64,000 bases of DNA from Oscillospiraceae bacterium (lineage in GTDB: Bacteria; Bacillota; Clostridia; Oscillospirales; Oscillospiraceae), in contig SVKX01000007.1 of NCBI GenBank assembly GCA_015068225.1, forward strand, positions 1 to 64,000. Reading direction: 5' to 3'. Of the stretch, positions 41,711 through 49,437 are shown piece after piece. A program made the position numbers and the translations under genes. Below the pieces are notes generated by a model. It did no database searches and was not told the DNA's origin. It was given only the letters and a program-made list of their open reading frames with translations. Positions within the stretch are counted from its first letter, which is position 1. Each line of letters begins with the position of its first letter.

Positions 41711-42655
41711 ATGGGTTTTACTTATAAAGGGCTCAGCGCCCGGCTGAATAAACATATCGTTACCGATGAAGAGGTGGACCGCCAGCTCCAGAAGCTGGTG
41801 CAGCAGAATCCCCGGATCGCCGAGGTGACAGACCGCCCCGCCCAGCTGGGTGACGAAGTGGTGCTGGACTATTCCGGTTTTTGCGGCGAGGAGCAGTTTG
41901 CCGGCGGCACTGCCCAGAATCAGACCCTTGTGCTGGGAAGCGGCATGTTTATCCCCGGCTTTGAGGAGCAGCTCATCGATAAGGTCCCCGGTGAAGCGGT
42001 CACCGTCCGCGTCACCTTCCCCGAAAGCTATCATGCCGAGGAGCTGGCCGGTAAGGAAGCCCGCTTTGAATGCGTGATCCGGCAGATCCGGATCAAGACC
42101 GCTTACGAGCTGGATGATGTATTCGCCAAAGAAGTCGGTCAGTGCGAAAACCTTGCCCAGATGTACCAGAAGCTGAAGGAAGGCATGCAGAGCTTTGCTG
42201 ACGAGCGTGGCGAAATGGATCTGCAGGATCAGCTCCTTCGTCAGGCTGCGGAAACTTTGGAGTTTACCCCCAGCCAGGCGCAGATTGATGCGGAAGTGGA
42301 AAACCAGATCCAGAATCTTTCCGCCCAACTGGCACAGCAGGGTCTGAATCTGGAGATGTACTGCCAGTTCATGTCCACAGATATGGATGCGCTCCGCGCC
42401 GATATGCGGGCCAATGCGGAAAGCGCTGTGAAAACTCAGGCCGCCATTGAGCTGATTGCAGATCTGGAGCAGCTGGAAGCCACCAAGGAAGAGCTTGGCG
42501 AGGCGTTAGCTCTGGTTGCCCGCCAAAACAATATGACCGTTGACCAGATCAAACCCTACTATGATGCAGAGTTTGAGCAGGCACTCACAAGAAGTATACT
42601 CACCAGCAAGGTCATGCGTCTGATTCGGGATGCAGCGGACATTGCAGTGGTATAA
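41711..42655 (+). CDS. trigger-factor-like FKBP peptidyl-prolyl isomerase lacking the ribosome-binding domain
   Basis: A 314-residue protein that aligns by motif with the middle and C-terminal parts of trigger factor. An FKBP-type isomerase domain (~40-125) contains GDEVVLDYSGF, the LVLGSGMFIPGFEEQLI core and VTFPESYHAEELAGKEARFE. A helical chaperone region (~130-310) ends near QNNMTVDQIKPYYDAEFEQALTRS-like sequence. The usual N-terminal ~110-residue ribosome-docking domain is absent; residues 1-35 only form a short helical lead-in. AAGGAG precedes the ATG. It is the first gene after a ZTP riboswitch and is followed by fhs, an unusual link. Confidence 0.85.
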   Translation: MGFTYKGLSARLNKHIVTDEEVDRQLQKLVQQNPRIAEVTDRPAQLGDEVVLDYSGFCGEEQFAGGTAQNQTLVLGSGMFIPGFEEQLIDKVPGEAVTVRVTFPESYHAEELAGKEARFECVIRQIRIKTAYELDDVFAKEVGQCENLAQMYQKLKEGMQSFADERGEMDLQDQLLRQAAETLEFTPSQAQIDAEVENQIQNLSAQLAQQGLNLEMYCQFMSTDMDALRADMRANAESAVKTQAAIELIADLEQLEATKEELGEALALVARQNNMTVDQIKPYYDAEFEQALTRSILTSKVMRLIRDAADIAVV

Positions 42656-42711
42656 CATAAATTCATCAAATATTGTGCCTTTGGCACCGAAAAACAAGGA
42701 GGAAACTTACT

Positions 42712-44523
42712 ATGGCAATCGTTTTCGACGAAAATGGCAAGTACGTAGACGAAAAGGGTCTGGTGAAGCTGGATCCCACCAAGTTCGCTGACTGGCAGAT
42801 CGCTGAGGAAGCAGAAAAGACTCTGCCCTCCGTGGAATTTTTCCGCGAGAAGCTGGGCCTGCTGCCCGAAGAAATTATCCCCTACGGCAAGATCCCCAAG
42901 ATCGACTTCATCAAGGTCATGAACCGTCTGAAGGACAAGCCCGACGGCAAGTTCATCGAGGTCACCGCTGTTACCCCCACCCCCTTCGGCGAGGGTAAGT
43001 CCACCGTTTCTCTGGGTCTGATCGAAGGCCTGGGCTACATCGGCAAGAACGCCGGCGGCGCTCTGCGTCAGCCCTCCGGCGGCCCCACCATGAATGTTAA
43101 GGGCACTGCTGCCGGCGGCGGCAACGCTCTGCTGATGCCCATGACCGAGTTCTCTCTGGGTCTGACCGGCGACATCAATGACATCATGAACGCTCACAAC
43201 CTGGCTATGGTTGCCCTGACTGCCCGTATGCAGCACGAGCGCAACAACACCGACGAGTGGCTGGCTAAGAAGGGCCTGCGCCGTCTGAACATTGACCCCA
43301 CCCGTGTGGAAATGGGCTGGATCATCGACTTCTGCGCTCAGTCCCTTCGTAACATCGTTATCGGTCTGGGCGGCCGTCTGGACGGCTTCACCATGCAGTC
43401 CAAGTTCGGCATCGCTGTCGGTTCCGAGCTGATGGCCATCCTGGCTGTTGCCAAGGATCTGAAGGATCTGCGCGAGCGTATCGGCAAGATCGTTGTGGCT
43501 TACTCCGTCACCGGCGAGCCTGTCACCTGTGAGGATCTGGACGTTGCCGGCGCTATGGCTGCCTGGATGCGTAACGCCATCAACCCCACCATGTGCTACT
43601 CCGTGGAGCATCAGCCCGTGCTGATCCACGCCGGCCCCTTCGCCAACATCGCTATCGGCCAGTCCTCTGTTATCGCTGACCGTCTGGCTCTGAAGCTGTT
43701 CGACTACCATGTCACCGAGTCCGGCTTTGCTGCCGACATCGGCTTCGAGAAGTTCTGGAACGTTAAGACCCGCCTGTCCGGCCTGACTCCCAACGTTTCC
43801 GTTCTGGTTGCCACCGTCCGTAGCCTTAAGATGCACGGCGGCGGCCCCAAGGTCACTCCCGGTGCACCCCTGCCCAAGGAGTACAAGGAAGAGAACCTGG
43901 AGCTGCTGGAGAAGGGTACCTGCAACCTGTTCCACCATGTCAATACCATCAAGAAGTCCGGCATCAACCCCGTGGTCTGCATTAACCGGTTCTACACCGA
44001 TACCGATGCTGAGATCGCTCTGCTGAAGAAGCTGTGTGCTGAGCGCGGTGTCCGCTGCGCTGAAAGTAACCACTGGCGTTACGGCGGCGAAGGCGCTGCT
44101 GAGCTGGCCCGTGTGGTTGTTGAGGCTTGTGAGGATCCCGTGGAAGTCAAGTTCCTGTACGATCTGGAGATGCCCCTGCGTCAGCGCGTTGAGCTGATCG
44201 CCAAGGAAGTTTACGGCGCTGACGGCGTTGTCTGGCAGCCCCTGGCCGTTCAGAAGGCTGAGCGCTTCGAGAACGATCCCAAGTACGCTGACTACTGCAC
44301 CATGATGGTTAAGACTCACCTGTCCCTGTCCGATGATCCCACTAAGAAGGGTGTTCCCACCGGCTGGAAGCTGACCATCCGCGACATTCTGGAGTACGGC
44401 GGCGCCAAGTTCCTGTGCCCCATGGCTGGTACCATCTCCATGATGCCCGGTACTGCTGCTGACCCCGCTTACCGCCGCGTCGACATCGACACCGAGACCG
44501 GCAAGGTATCCGGCCTGTTCTAA
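42712..44523 (+). CDS. fhs: formate-tetrahydrofolate ligase (divergent, long form)
   Basis: ATP-dependent synthesis of 10-formyl-THF from formate, the entry of the methyl branch of the Wood-Ljungdahl pathway. The P-loop [11 protein letters not shown] (~85-95), [21 protein letters not shown]-type and [13 protein letters not shown] segments identify the family. At 603 residues it is longer than the usual ~556, mostly because of an extended N-terminus (~1-45). Conserved stretches are also altered, for example [12 protein letters not shown] instead of EPSLGPxFGxKG. It is probably co-transcribed with the gene before it under the ZTP riboswitch. Codon bias indicates very high expression. Confidence 0.94.
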   Translation: MAIVFDENGKYVDEKGLVKLDPTKFADWQIAEEAEKTLPSVEFFREKLGLLPEEIIPYGKIPKIDFIKVMNRLKDKPDGKFIEVTAVTPTPFGEGKSTVSLGLIEGLGYIGKNAGGALRQPSGGPTMNVKGTAAGGGNALLMPMTEFSLGLTGDINDIMNAHNLAMVALTARMQHERNNTDEWLAKKGLRRLNIDPTRVEMGWIIDFCAQSLRNIVIGLGGRLDGFTMQSKFGIAVGSELMAILAVAKDLKDLRERIGKIVVAYSVTGEPVTCEDLDVAGAMAAWMRNAINPTMCYSVEHQPVLIHAGPFANIAIGQSSVIADRLALKLFDYHVTESGFAADIGFEKFWNVKTRLSGLTPNVSVLVATVRSLKMHGGGPKVTPGAPLPKEYKEENLELLEKGTCNLFHHVNTIKKSGINPVVCINRFYTDTDAEIALLKKLCAERGVRCAESNHWRYGGEGAAELARVVVEACEDPVEVKFLYDLEMPLRQRVELIAKEVYGADGVVWQPLAVQKAERFENDPKYADYCTMMVKTHLSLSDDPTKKGVPTGWKLTIRDILEYGGAKFLCPMAGTISMMPGTAADPAYRRVDIDTETGKVSGLF

Positions 44524-44537
44524 TCGATTTTTTCCCC

Positions 44538-44565
44538 AAGGCACAGGCAATTTCGCCTGTGCCTT
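44538..44565 (+). terminator. hairpin after fhs
   Basis: An 11-bp perfect stem (44538-44548 with 44555-44565) lacking a T tract afterwards. It may be a 3'-end stabiliser or a weak terminator allowing read-through to fchA. Confidence 0.55.
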
Positions 44566-44593
44566 GCGTGGCGTTTATATGCCGCAAAATATA

Positions 44594-44694
44594 TGTCATC
44601 GCGAACCAGTCCGCAGACTGGTGTGGTGATCCCGTGAGGTTTGAGGAAACTTTAGGGGATTGCCACGTCTGCCTGTGGCCTCCTCGCAATGACA
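44594..44694. repeat. 101-bp palindromic dispersed repeat, copy 3
   Basis: Same length and termini as the copies at 22912 and 23713 (TGTCATCGCGA...TCGCAATGACA), more diverged inside. Located between fhs and fchA, just before the fchA ribosome binding site. Confidence 0.85.
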
Positions 44695-44719
44695 GCCTAA
44701 ATAAGGAGAAATACATTTT

Positions 44720-45340
44720 ATGGATATGACTATGGAAAACTGCCGCAAGTTTGTGGAAGTTCTGGCCTCCGATGCCCCCGCCCCCGGCGGCGGCGGCGCT
44801 GCTGCTCTGGTTGGCGCCATCGGCACCGCTCTGGGCAACATGGTGGGCTCCCTGACTGTTGGCAAGAAGAAGTACGCCGATGTGCAGGACGAGATCATTG
44901 ACCTGAAGGCCAAGTGCGACGCCCTGCAGACCGAATTGCTGAATCAGGTAGAAGCTGACGAAGTCAACTTCCTGCCTCTGGCCAAGGCCTACGGCATTCC
45001 CAAAGACGACCCCAACCGGGATGCCGTCATGGAAGAGGCTACCATCATCGCCTGTTCCACCCCCATGAAAATCATGGAGCTGTGCTGCCAGGCCATCGAC
45101 TACATTGCTGTTTTTGCTGCCAAGGGCTCCCGTCTGGCTGTCTCTGATGCCGGCTGCGGCGCTGTGATCTGCAAGAGCGCCCTGCAGGCTGCTTCCCTGA
45201 ACGTTTTCATCAACACCAAGACTCTGAAGAACCGCGAGGTTGCTGAAGAGATGAACGCCAGGGCCCTGAATATGCTCAGCATTTACGGTGCAAAGGCCGA
45301 CGAGATCTTCAACACCGTCAAGGCCGGCTTCGGCGTGTAA
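44720..45340 (+). CDS. fchA: methenyltetrahydrofolate cyclohydrolase (FchA/FTCD_C family)
   Basis: A 206-residue cyclodeaminase/cyclohydrolase-family protein that should interconvert 10-formyl-THF and 5,10-methenyl-THF. Family features: the glycine-rich SDAPAPGGGGAAALVGAIGTAL near 14-36, DEVNFLPLAKAY near 80 and the helical CSTPMKIMELC and AVCDAG-like SDAGCGAVICKSAL segments. AAGGAGA precedes the ATG. It stands between fhs and folD and likely supplies the cyclohydrolase step that the adjacent FolD seems to lack. Confidence 0.92.
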   Translation: MDMTMENCRKFVEVLASDAPAPGGGGAAALVGAIGTALGNMVGSLTVGKKKYADVQDEIIDLKAKCDALQTELLNQVEADEVNFLPLAKAYGIPKDDPNRDAVMEEATIIACSTPMKIMELCCQAIDYIAVFAAKGSRLAVSDAGCGAVICKSALQAASLNVFINTKTLKNREVAEEMNARALNMLSIYGAKADEIFNTVKAGFGV

Positions 45341-45365
45341 AAACAACTTTTTGGAGGATATAAAA

Positions 45366-46238
45366 ATGGCAAAGAGATTGCTGGGCAAGGAAGTTAACGA
45401 AGCCCTCGTTGCTTCTCTGCAGACCCGTACCGCTGCCCTTCGCGAAAAGGGCGTCACCCCCACACTGGGCATCATCCGTCTGGGTGAGAACCCCTCCGAC
45501 CTGTCCTATGAAAAGGGCGCTACCAAGCGGGCCGAGGAAGTGGGCGTTGCTGTTAAGAACTACATTCTGCCCGAATCCGCCACCAAGGAAGAGGTTCTGG
45601 CTGTTATCGATCAGGTCAATGCCGACGAGACCGTTCACGGCGTGCTGATGTTCCGTCCTCTGCCCAAGCATCTGAAAGCAGATCAGGACGAGATCTGCAA
45701 CCGTCTGGATCCCAAGAAGGACGTGGACTCCATGACCCATATGTCCAACGCCGGCGTTTTCGAAGGTCAGGATCTGGGCTATGCCCCCTGCACCCCCGCC
45801 GCCTGCATGGAGATTCTGGATCACTACGGCATCGACTGCAAGGGCAAGAATGCCGTCGTCATTGGCCGCTCTCTGGTGGTTGGCAAGCCTGCTGCCATGA
45901 TGCTGATGGCTAAGAACGCCACCGTCACCATCTGCCACACCCGTACTGTCAATACTGCCGAGATCTGCCGCAATGCCGATATCATCGTCACTGCCGCCGG
46001 CGTGCTGAACAGCCTGACCAAGGACTTTGTCCGGGAAGGCCAGATCGTCATCGACGTTTCCATGAACTGGAATCCCGAGAAGATCACCACCAAGGGCAAG
46101 GGCGGTATGTCCGGCGACTGCGTGTTTGACGAAGTCGAGCCCATCGTAGAAGCCATCACCCCCGTTCCCGGTGGTGTTGGCGCTGTTACCACCTCTGTGT
46201 TGATGAAGCATGTGGTAGAAGCTGCGGAAAAAATCTAA
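45366..46238 (+). CDS. folD: methylenetetrahydrofolate dehydrogenase (FolD-like, cyclohydrolase residues replaced)
   Basis: A 290-residue FolD-fold enzyme. The NAD(P)-binding segment VVIGRSLVVGKPAAMML (~160) and the PVPGGVGAVTTSVLM end (~265) are standard. In the active site, Tyr48 is followed by Glu-Lys-Gly-Ala52 where bifunctional FolD has the catalytic Lys (Y-x3-K). The Gln of the VQLPLP motif is Phe96 (MFRPLP). Asp121 of the DVDx motif is kept. This predicts a dehydrogenase without cyclohydrolase activity, complemented by FchA. ATG 45366 follows TGGAGGA, 25 bases after fchA. Confidence 0.93.
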   Translation: MAKRLLGKEVNEALVASLQTRTAALREKGVTPTLGIIRLGENPSDLSYEKGATKRAEEVGVAVKNYILPESATKEEVLAVIDQVNADETVHGVLMFRPLPKHLKADQDEICNRLDPKKDVDSMTHMSNAGVFEGQDLGYAPCTPAACMEILDHYGIDCKGKNAVVIGRSLVVGKPAAMMLMAKNATVTICHTRTVNTAEICRNADIIVTAAGVLNSLTKDFVREGQIVIDVSMNWNPEKITTKGKGGMSGDCVFDEVEPIVEAITPVPGGVGAVTTSVLMKHVVEAAEKI

Positions 46239-46252
46239 TTGTTTCCCAATAG

Positions 46253-46285
46253 AAAGCGGAAGGCTGCGGTCTTCCGCTTTTTTGT
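46253..46285 (+). terminator. terminator after folD
   Basis: A 10-bp stem (46253-46262 with 46271-46280) with an 8-base loop and a T-rich tail. Confidence 0.9.
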
Positions 46286-46341
46286 TGAAAAAATGCCCAA
46301 ACAGCGAGGTTTTTTATGGAAATATTTGTTGGTTTTTTGGC

Positions 46342-46370
46342 TTGAATTGCCTCCGTTTTGGTGGTATGAT
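46342..46370 (+). promoter_or_regulatory. promoter of the antiporter gene
   Basis: TTGAAT (46342-46347), 17-bp spacer, TATGAT (46365-46370). Confidence 0.72.
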
Positions 46371-46452
46371 ACGGCAGATTGAATAATTCTGGTCGATGCC
46401 TCTTGCAGACACCTCTCCGGACCGATCTTTTATTGTGAAAGAAGGCATTTTT

Positions 46453-47730
46453 TTGGAAACCTATCTGATTTGCATTGCCGTCGCTCTGATCGGCGGTCTG
46501 ATGCTTTCCCGGCTTACCAAGCTGGTCCACCTGCCTACCGTTACCGCATACCTGATTGCAGGCCTGCTTCTCGGACCTTTTTGTCTGGGCGCGCTGAACC
46601 TGCCGGGTCTTGGCTTTAACTCCCCCTCTCAGGTAGAGGGCATGAGCATCCTTACCCAGACGGCCCTTGGCTTCATCGCCTTTACCATGGGCAACGAATT
46701 CCGTCTGAGCCAGCTCCGCGCTACCGGTGCCAAAGCCATCACCATCGGCATTTTGCAGGCGGTGATCACCACCGTTCTGGTGGACATTGTCCTGATTGCA
46801 CTGCATCTGTGCTTCCCGCAGGTTATCTCCCTGCCCTGCGCCATTTTGCTGGGTGCCATCGCCTCTGCCACTGCCCCTGCCGCCACACTGATGGTGGTGC
46901 GCCAGTATAAGGCGGACGGCCCTTTGACCAGACTTCTGCTTCTGGTAGTCGCTATTGATGACGCTGTGGGTCTGTTGCTGTTTTCCGTGTCCTTCGGTGT
47001 TGCCTCTGCCCTGTCTCAGGGACAGGTAAGCCTGCTGGCTGTGGTGGCTGAGCCGCTGCTGGAAATCGTTCTGTCTCTGGGTCTGGGCGCAGTTATGGGA
47101 TTTCTTCTCAACTGGGTTGAGCAGTTCTTCCATTCCCGCAGCAAGCGTATGACCATTTCTGTGGCCTTCGTGCTGCTGACTGTGGGCCTTTCCATGGTGA
47201 AATTCACCGTGGGCCCCGTCCATTGCGGTTTCTCTCTGCTGCTGGTTTGCATGATGACCGGCACCGTGTTCTGCAACATCTGCTCCACCTCGGAAGAGCT
47301 GATGGAGCGTGTGGAGCGCTGGACAACCCCCGTTAATGTGCTGTTTTTCGTGATCTCCGGTGCGGAGCTGGATCTGAATGTGCTGGTCAACCCCACTGCC
47401 CTGCTTGTGGGCGTGATCTACATTCTGGCCCGGTCTGCCGGAAAATATTTCGGCTCCAACCTCAGCTGCCGCCTTACTGCCCAGAGCAAGCCCATCACCG
47501 ATAATCTTGGCATCACACTGCTGCCTCAGGCCGGTGTTGCATTGGGCATGGCGCTGACCGCGTCTTCCCTTCCCGGCGGCGATCTGACCCGGAATGTGGT
47601 TTTGTTTGCCGTTCTGGTCTACGAGCTGGTAGGCCCTGCCCTGACCAAGCGCTCCCTGCTGGCTGTGGGCGAGATCCGTCCGGAAGGCCGGACCAGCGCC
47701 CGAAAGCACAACGAGCCGAAAGACCGATAA
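46453..47730 (+). CDS. cation:proton antiporter (CPA2/Kef-type membrane domain)
   Basis: Integral membrane protein of about 425 residues with roughly 12 hydrophobic segments and no TrkA-type cytosolic domain. Family features: KLVHLPTVTAYLIAGLLLGP near the start and a conserved Asp pair in VVAIDDAVGLLLF near 175, where CPA antiporters have their ion-binding Asp. The annotated start is a TTG at 46453, 7 bases after AGAAGG; an ATG at 46396 has no ribosome binding site. The ion (Na+ or K+) cannot be decided. It has its own promoter and sits between folD and the second ZTP riboswitch. Confidence 0.85.
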   Translation: METYLICIAVALIGGLMLSRLTKLVHLPTVTAYLIAGLLLGPFCLGALNLPGLGFNSPSQVEGMSILTQTALGFIAFTMGNEFRLSQLRATGAKAITIGILQAVITTVLVDIVLIALHLCFPQVISLPCAILLGAIASATAPAATLMVVRQYKADGPLTRLLLLVVAIDDAVGLLLFSVSFGVASALSQGQVSLLAVVAEPLLEIVLSLGLGAVMGFLLNWVEQFFHSRSKRMTISVAFVLLTVGLSMVKFTVGPVHCGFSLLLVCMMTGTVFCNICSTSEELMERVERWTTPVNVLFFVISGAELDLNVLVNPTALLVGVIYILARSAGKYFGSNLSCRLTAQSKPITDNLGITLLPQAGVALGMALTASSLPGGDLTRNVVLFAVLVYELVGPALTKRSLLAVGEIRPEGRTSARKHNEPKDR

Positions 47731-47744
47731 TTTCCTTTTTTCTG

Positions 47745-47773
47745 TTGACAAACAGGCATTTTTTTCATACAAT
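47745..47773 (+). promoter_or_regulatory. promoter of ZTP riboswitch 2
   Basis: Perfect TTGACA (47745-47750), 17-bp spacer, TACAAT (47768-47773), starting transcription just before the aptamer. Confidence 0.88.
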
Positions 47774-47784
47774 ACATATAGTAT

Positions 47785-47852
47785 CCTGCATGACTGACGG
47801 ATTAGCGGAGTACCGCAATGGAGTGCAGGAGTTCTATGCCGACCGTCTGGGC
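47785..47852 (+). promoter_or_regulatory. ZTP (pfl) riboswitch aptamer 2
   Basis: P1 CCTGCA (47785-47790) pairs with TGCAGG (47824-47829). GACTGACGG follows the 5' arm, ATGGAGTG lies inside, and GCCGACCGTCTGGGC ends the aptamer. The last element is identical to that of aptamer 1. It is followed by its own terminator and a DUF1576 gene. Confidence 0.93.
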
Positions 47853-47887
47853 AATTCAGTACAAAGCTGAATTGCCCTTTTATTTTT
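47849..47887 (+). terminator. ZTP riboswitch-controlled terminator 2
   Basis: An 11-bp perfect stem (47849-47859 with 47867-47877) and a T-rich tail, overlapping the 3' end of the aptamer. Confidence 0.92.
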
Positions 47888-47914
47888 CAGTAAATCCAAT
47901 TAACGAGGTGCGCT

Positions 47915-49258
47915 ATGAAGAAAATCAAAAATCTTGCAGAAGGCAAATTTTTAATGCTGCTGTTCGGCTTTTTCACTGCTGCTTTTGCCATTGCCGCAGT
48001 ATGTATGCCCGATCGGAGCACAATGTTCAGCGGCTTGTGGAACATCCTGACCAGCACTGCCAAGATCTCCACCAACTATTTTTCCGTAGGCGGCTATGCC
48101 GGCACTTTCCTGAATATGGCACTGGTGGCTCTGAGCAGCATGGTGCTGTTTCTGGTATTTAAGGGCACGCCCAACAATGTGTCCACTCTGGCCTTTTTGC
48201 TGACGCTTGGTTTCGGCTCCTGGGGCATCAATGTGCTGAACATCTGGCCCACGGTGCTGGGCGTGATCCTTTACGGCCTGATAAAGCGGGAAAAGCTGGG
48301 CTCTCTGGTAAACGCCATGCTGTTTTCCACAGGTATTGCCCCGCTGATCTCCGAGCTTCTGCTGCGCTACCCTTCCACCGAGTATATCGGCTTCAACTGG
48401 GCAGGTCTGGGTCTTGCGCTGGGTGTTGGTCTTCTCATCGGCTTCTTCCTGCCGGCAGGCCTTGCCCACTCTCCCAAGGTACATAAGGGCTTTGACCTGT
48501 ACTCCGCCGCCTTGCCCATTGGCATGACCGCATTTTTGCTCAATGCCACCTTGTTTAACACCATGGGCCTGAAGGTGGATGACCTTTCCGCCTCCGGCAG
48601 TATGGCTGTTGCGTCCCAGATGACGGTGAATATTTTCTGCGGCATCGTGTTCGGCCTGTGCGTGATCTTCGCCTTTGTGCTGGGCTGCCGTCCCAAGGAT
48701 TACTGGCAGCTGCTGAAAGACCCTGCTCTGGTGACCAATTTCTCCTCCACCTATGGCAACGCCACCTTCCTGATGAATGTGGGCGTATTCGGCCTGTTCA
48801 TTCTGGGCTATTACAATCTCATCGGCGCCAGCTTCAACGGCGTTACCTTCGGCATCATCTTCTGTATGCTGGCTACCTGCAATTCCGGCTCCCATCCGGC
48901 AAATGTGCTGCCCATTATGCTGGGCTATGCTGCAGCTTCTCTGGTCTGCGGCTGGCTGGCGCCCCTGACCGGCGGCAATTTCACTCTGACCATCAACGCC
49001 CAGGCCATTTGCGTGGGTCTGTGCTATGCCAACGGCCTGAGTCCCATCGCCGACAAGTACGGCTGGCGCTACGGCTTTATTGCCGCGGTGCTCCATTACC
49101 TGCTGGTGACCTCTGTGCCCAAGCTCCATGGTGGCTTCTGCCTGTATAACGGCGGATTTACCGCAGCCCTGATCTGCATGATGCTGGTGCCCGAGCTGGA
49201 GCGGTTTTTCCGCACCAAGGAGGAGCGCAAAGCCCGCCGCCTGCAGAAACAAGTATAA
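47915..49258 (+). CDS. DUF1576 polytopic membrane protein under ZTP control
   Basis: A 447-residue integral membrane protein with about 11-12 hydrophobic segments and a basic C-terminal tail (TKEERKARRLQKQ). It matches the DUF1576 family as I recognise it, with TLGFGSWGINVLNIWPTVLGV, the SSTYGNATFLMNVGVFG stretch and the CNSGSHPANVLPIMLGY stretch. No function is established for the family. Control by a ZTP riboswitch implies induction when 10-formyl-THF is short. Import of folate, formate, purines, glycine/serine or a related one-carbon compound is a reasonable hypothesis, not shown by the sequence. CGAGGTG precedes the ATG. Confidence 0.85.
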   Translation: MKKIKNLAEGKFLMLLFGFFTAAFAIAAVCMPDRSTMFSGLWNILTSTAKISTNYFSVGGYAGTFLNMALVALSSMVLFLVFKGTPNNVSTLAFLLTLGFGSWGINVLNIWPTVLGVILYGLIKREKLGSLVNAMLFSTGIAPLISELLLRYPSTEYIGFNWAGLGLALGVGLLIGFFLPAGLAHSPKVHKGFDLYSAALPIGMTAFLLNATLFNTMGLKVDDLSASGSMAVASQMTVNIFCGIVFGLCVIFAFVLGCRPKDYWQLLKDPALVTNFSSTYGNATFLMNVGVFGLFILGYYNLIGASFNGVTFGIIFCMLATCNSGSHPANVLPIMLGYAAASLVCGWLAPLTGGNFTLTINAQAICVGLCYANGLSPIADKYGWRYGFIAAVLHYLLVTSVPKLHGGFCLYNGGFTAALICMMLVPELERFFRTKEERKARRLQKQV

Positions 49259-49263
49259 AGATT

Positions 49264-49312
49264 TTGCCACTGTTCCGGGTGTTTCCGGGCAGTGGCAATT
49301 TTCTTTTTTATT
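49264..49312 (+). terminator. terminator after the DUF1576 gene
   Basis: A 9-bp stem (49264-49272 with 49290-49298) with a long loop, followed by a strong T-rich tail. Confidence 0.88.
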
Positions 49313-49325
49313 TTCCAAAAAGCTA

Positions 49326-49354
49326 TTGACTTTTACAAGCAGGAGTAGTATAAC
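49326..49354 (+). promoter_or_regulatory. promoter of the MATE gene
   Basis: TTGACT (49326-49331), 17-bp spacer, TATAAC (49349-49354). Confidence 0.78.
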
Positions 49355-49357
49355 GAC

Positions 49358-49437
49358 GGCAAACGGGCACTGCCGGCCTGTGCCGATGCCCCTACAACAG
49401 GGAGAACCTCCCCCGAAACAAAAGGCAGGTCATAGTT
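49358..49437 (+). promoter_or_regulatory. structured 5' leader of the MATE gene, class not recognised
   Basis: About 80 bases between promoter and start can fold a GGCAC/GTGCC hairpin (about 49367-49385) and a GGGAG/CTCCC hairpin (about 49400-49413). No terminator and no match to a riboswitch class I know. It may be regulatory. Confidence 0.35.

Noticed and set aside
49358..49437. Guanidine-type or other known riboswitch before the MATE gene
   Set aside because: The conserved loop and helix elements of ykkC-type, mini-ykkC or other classes I know were not found; listed only as an unclassified leader.
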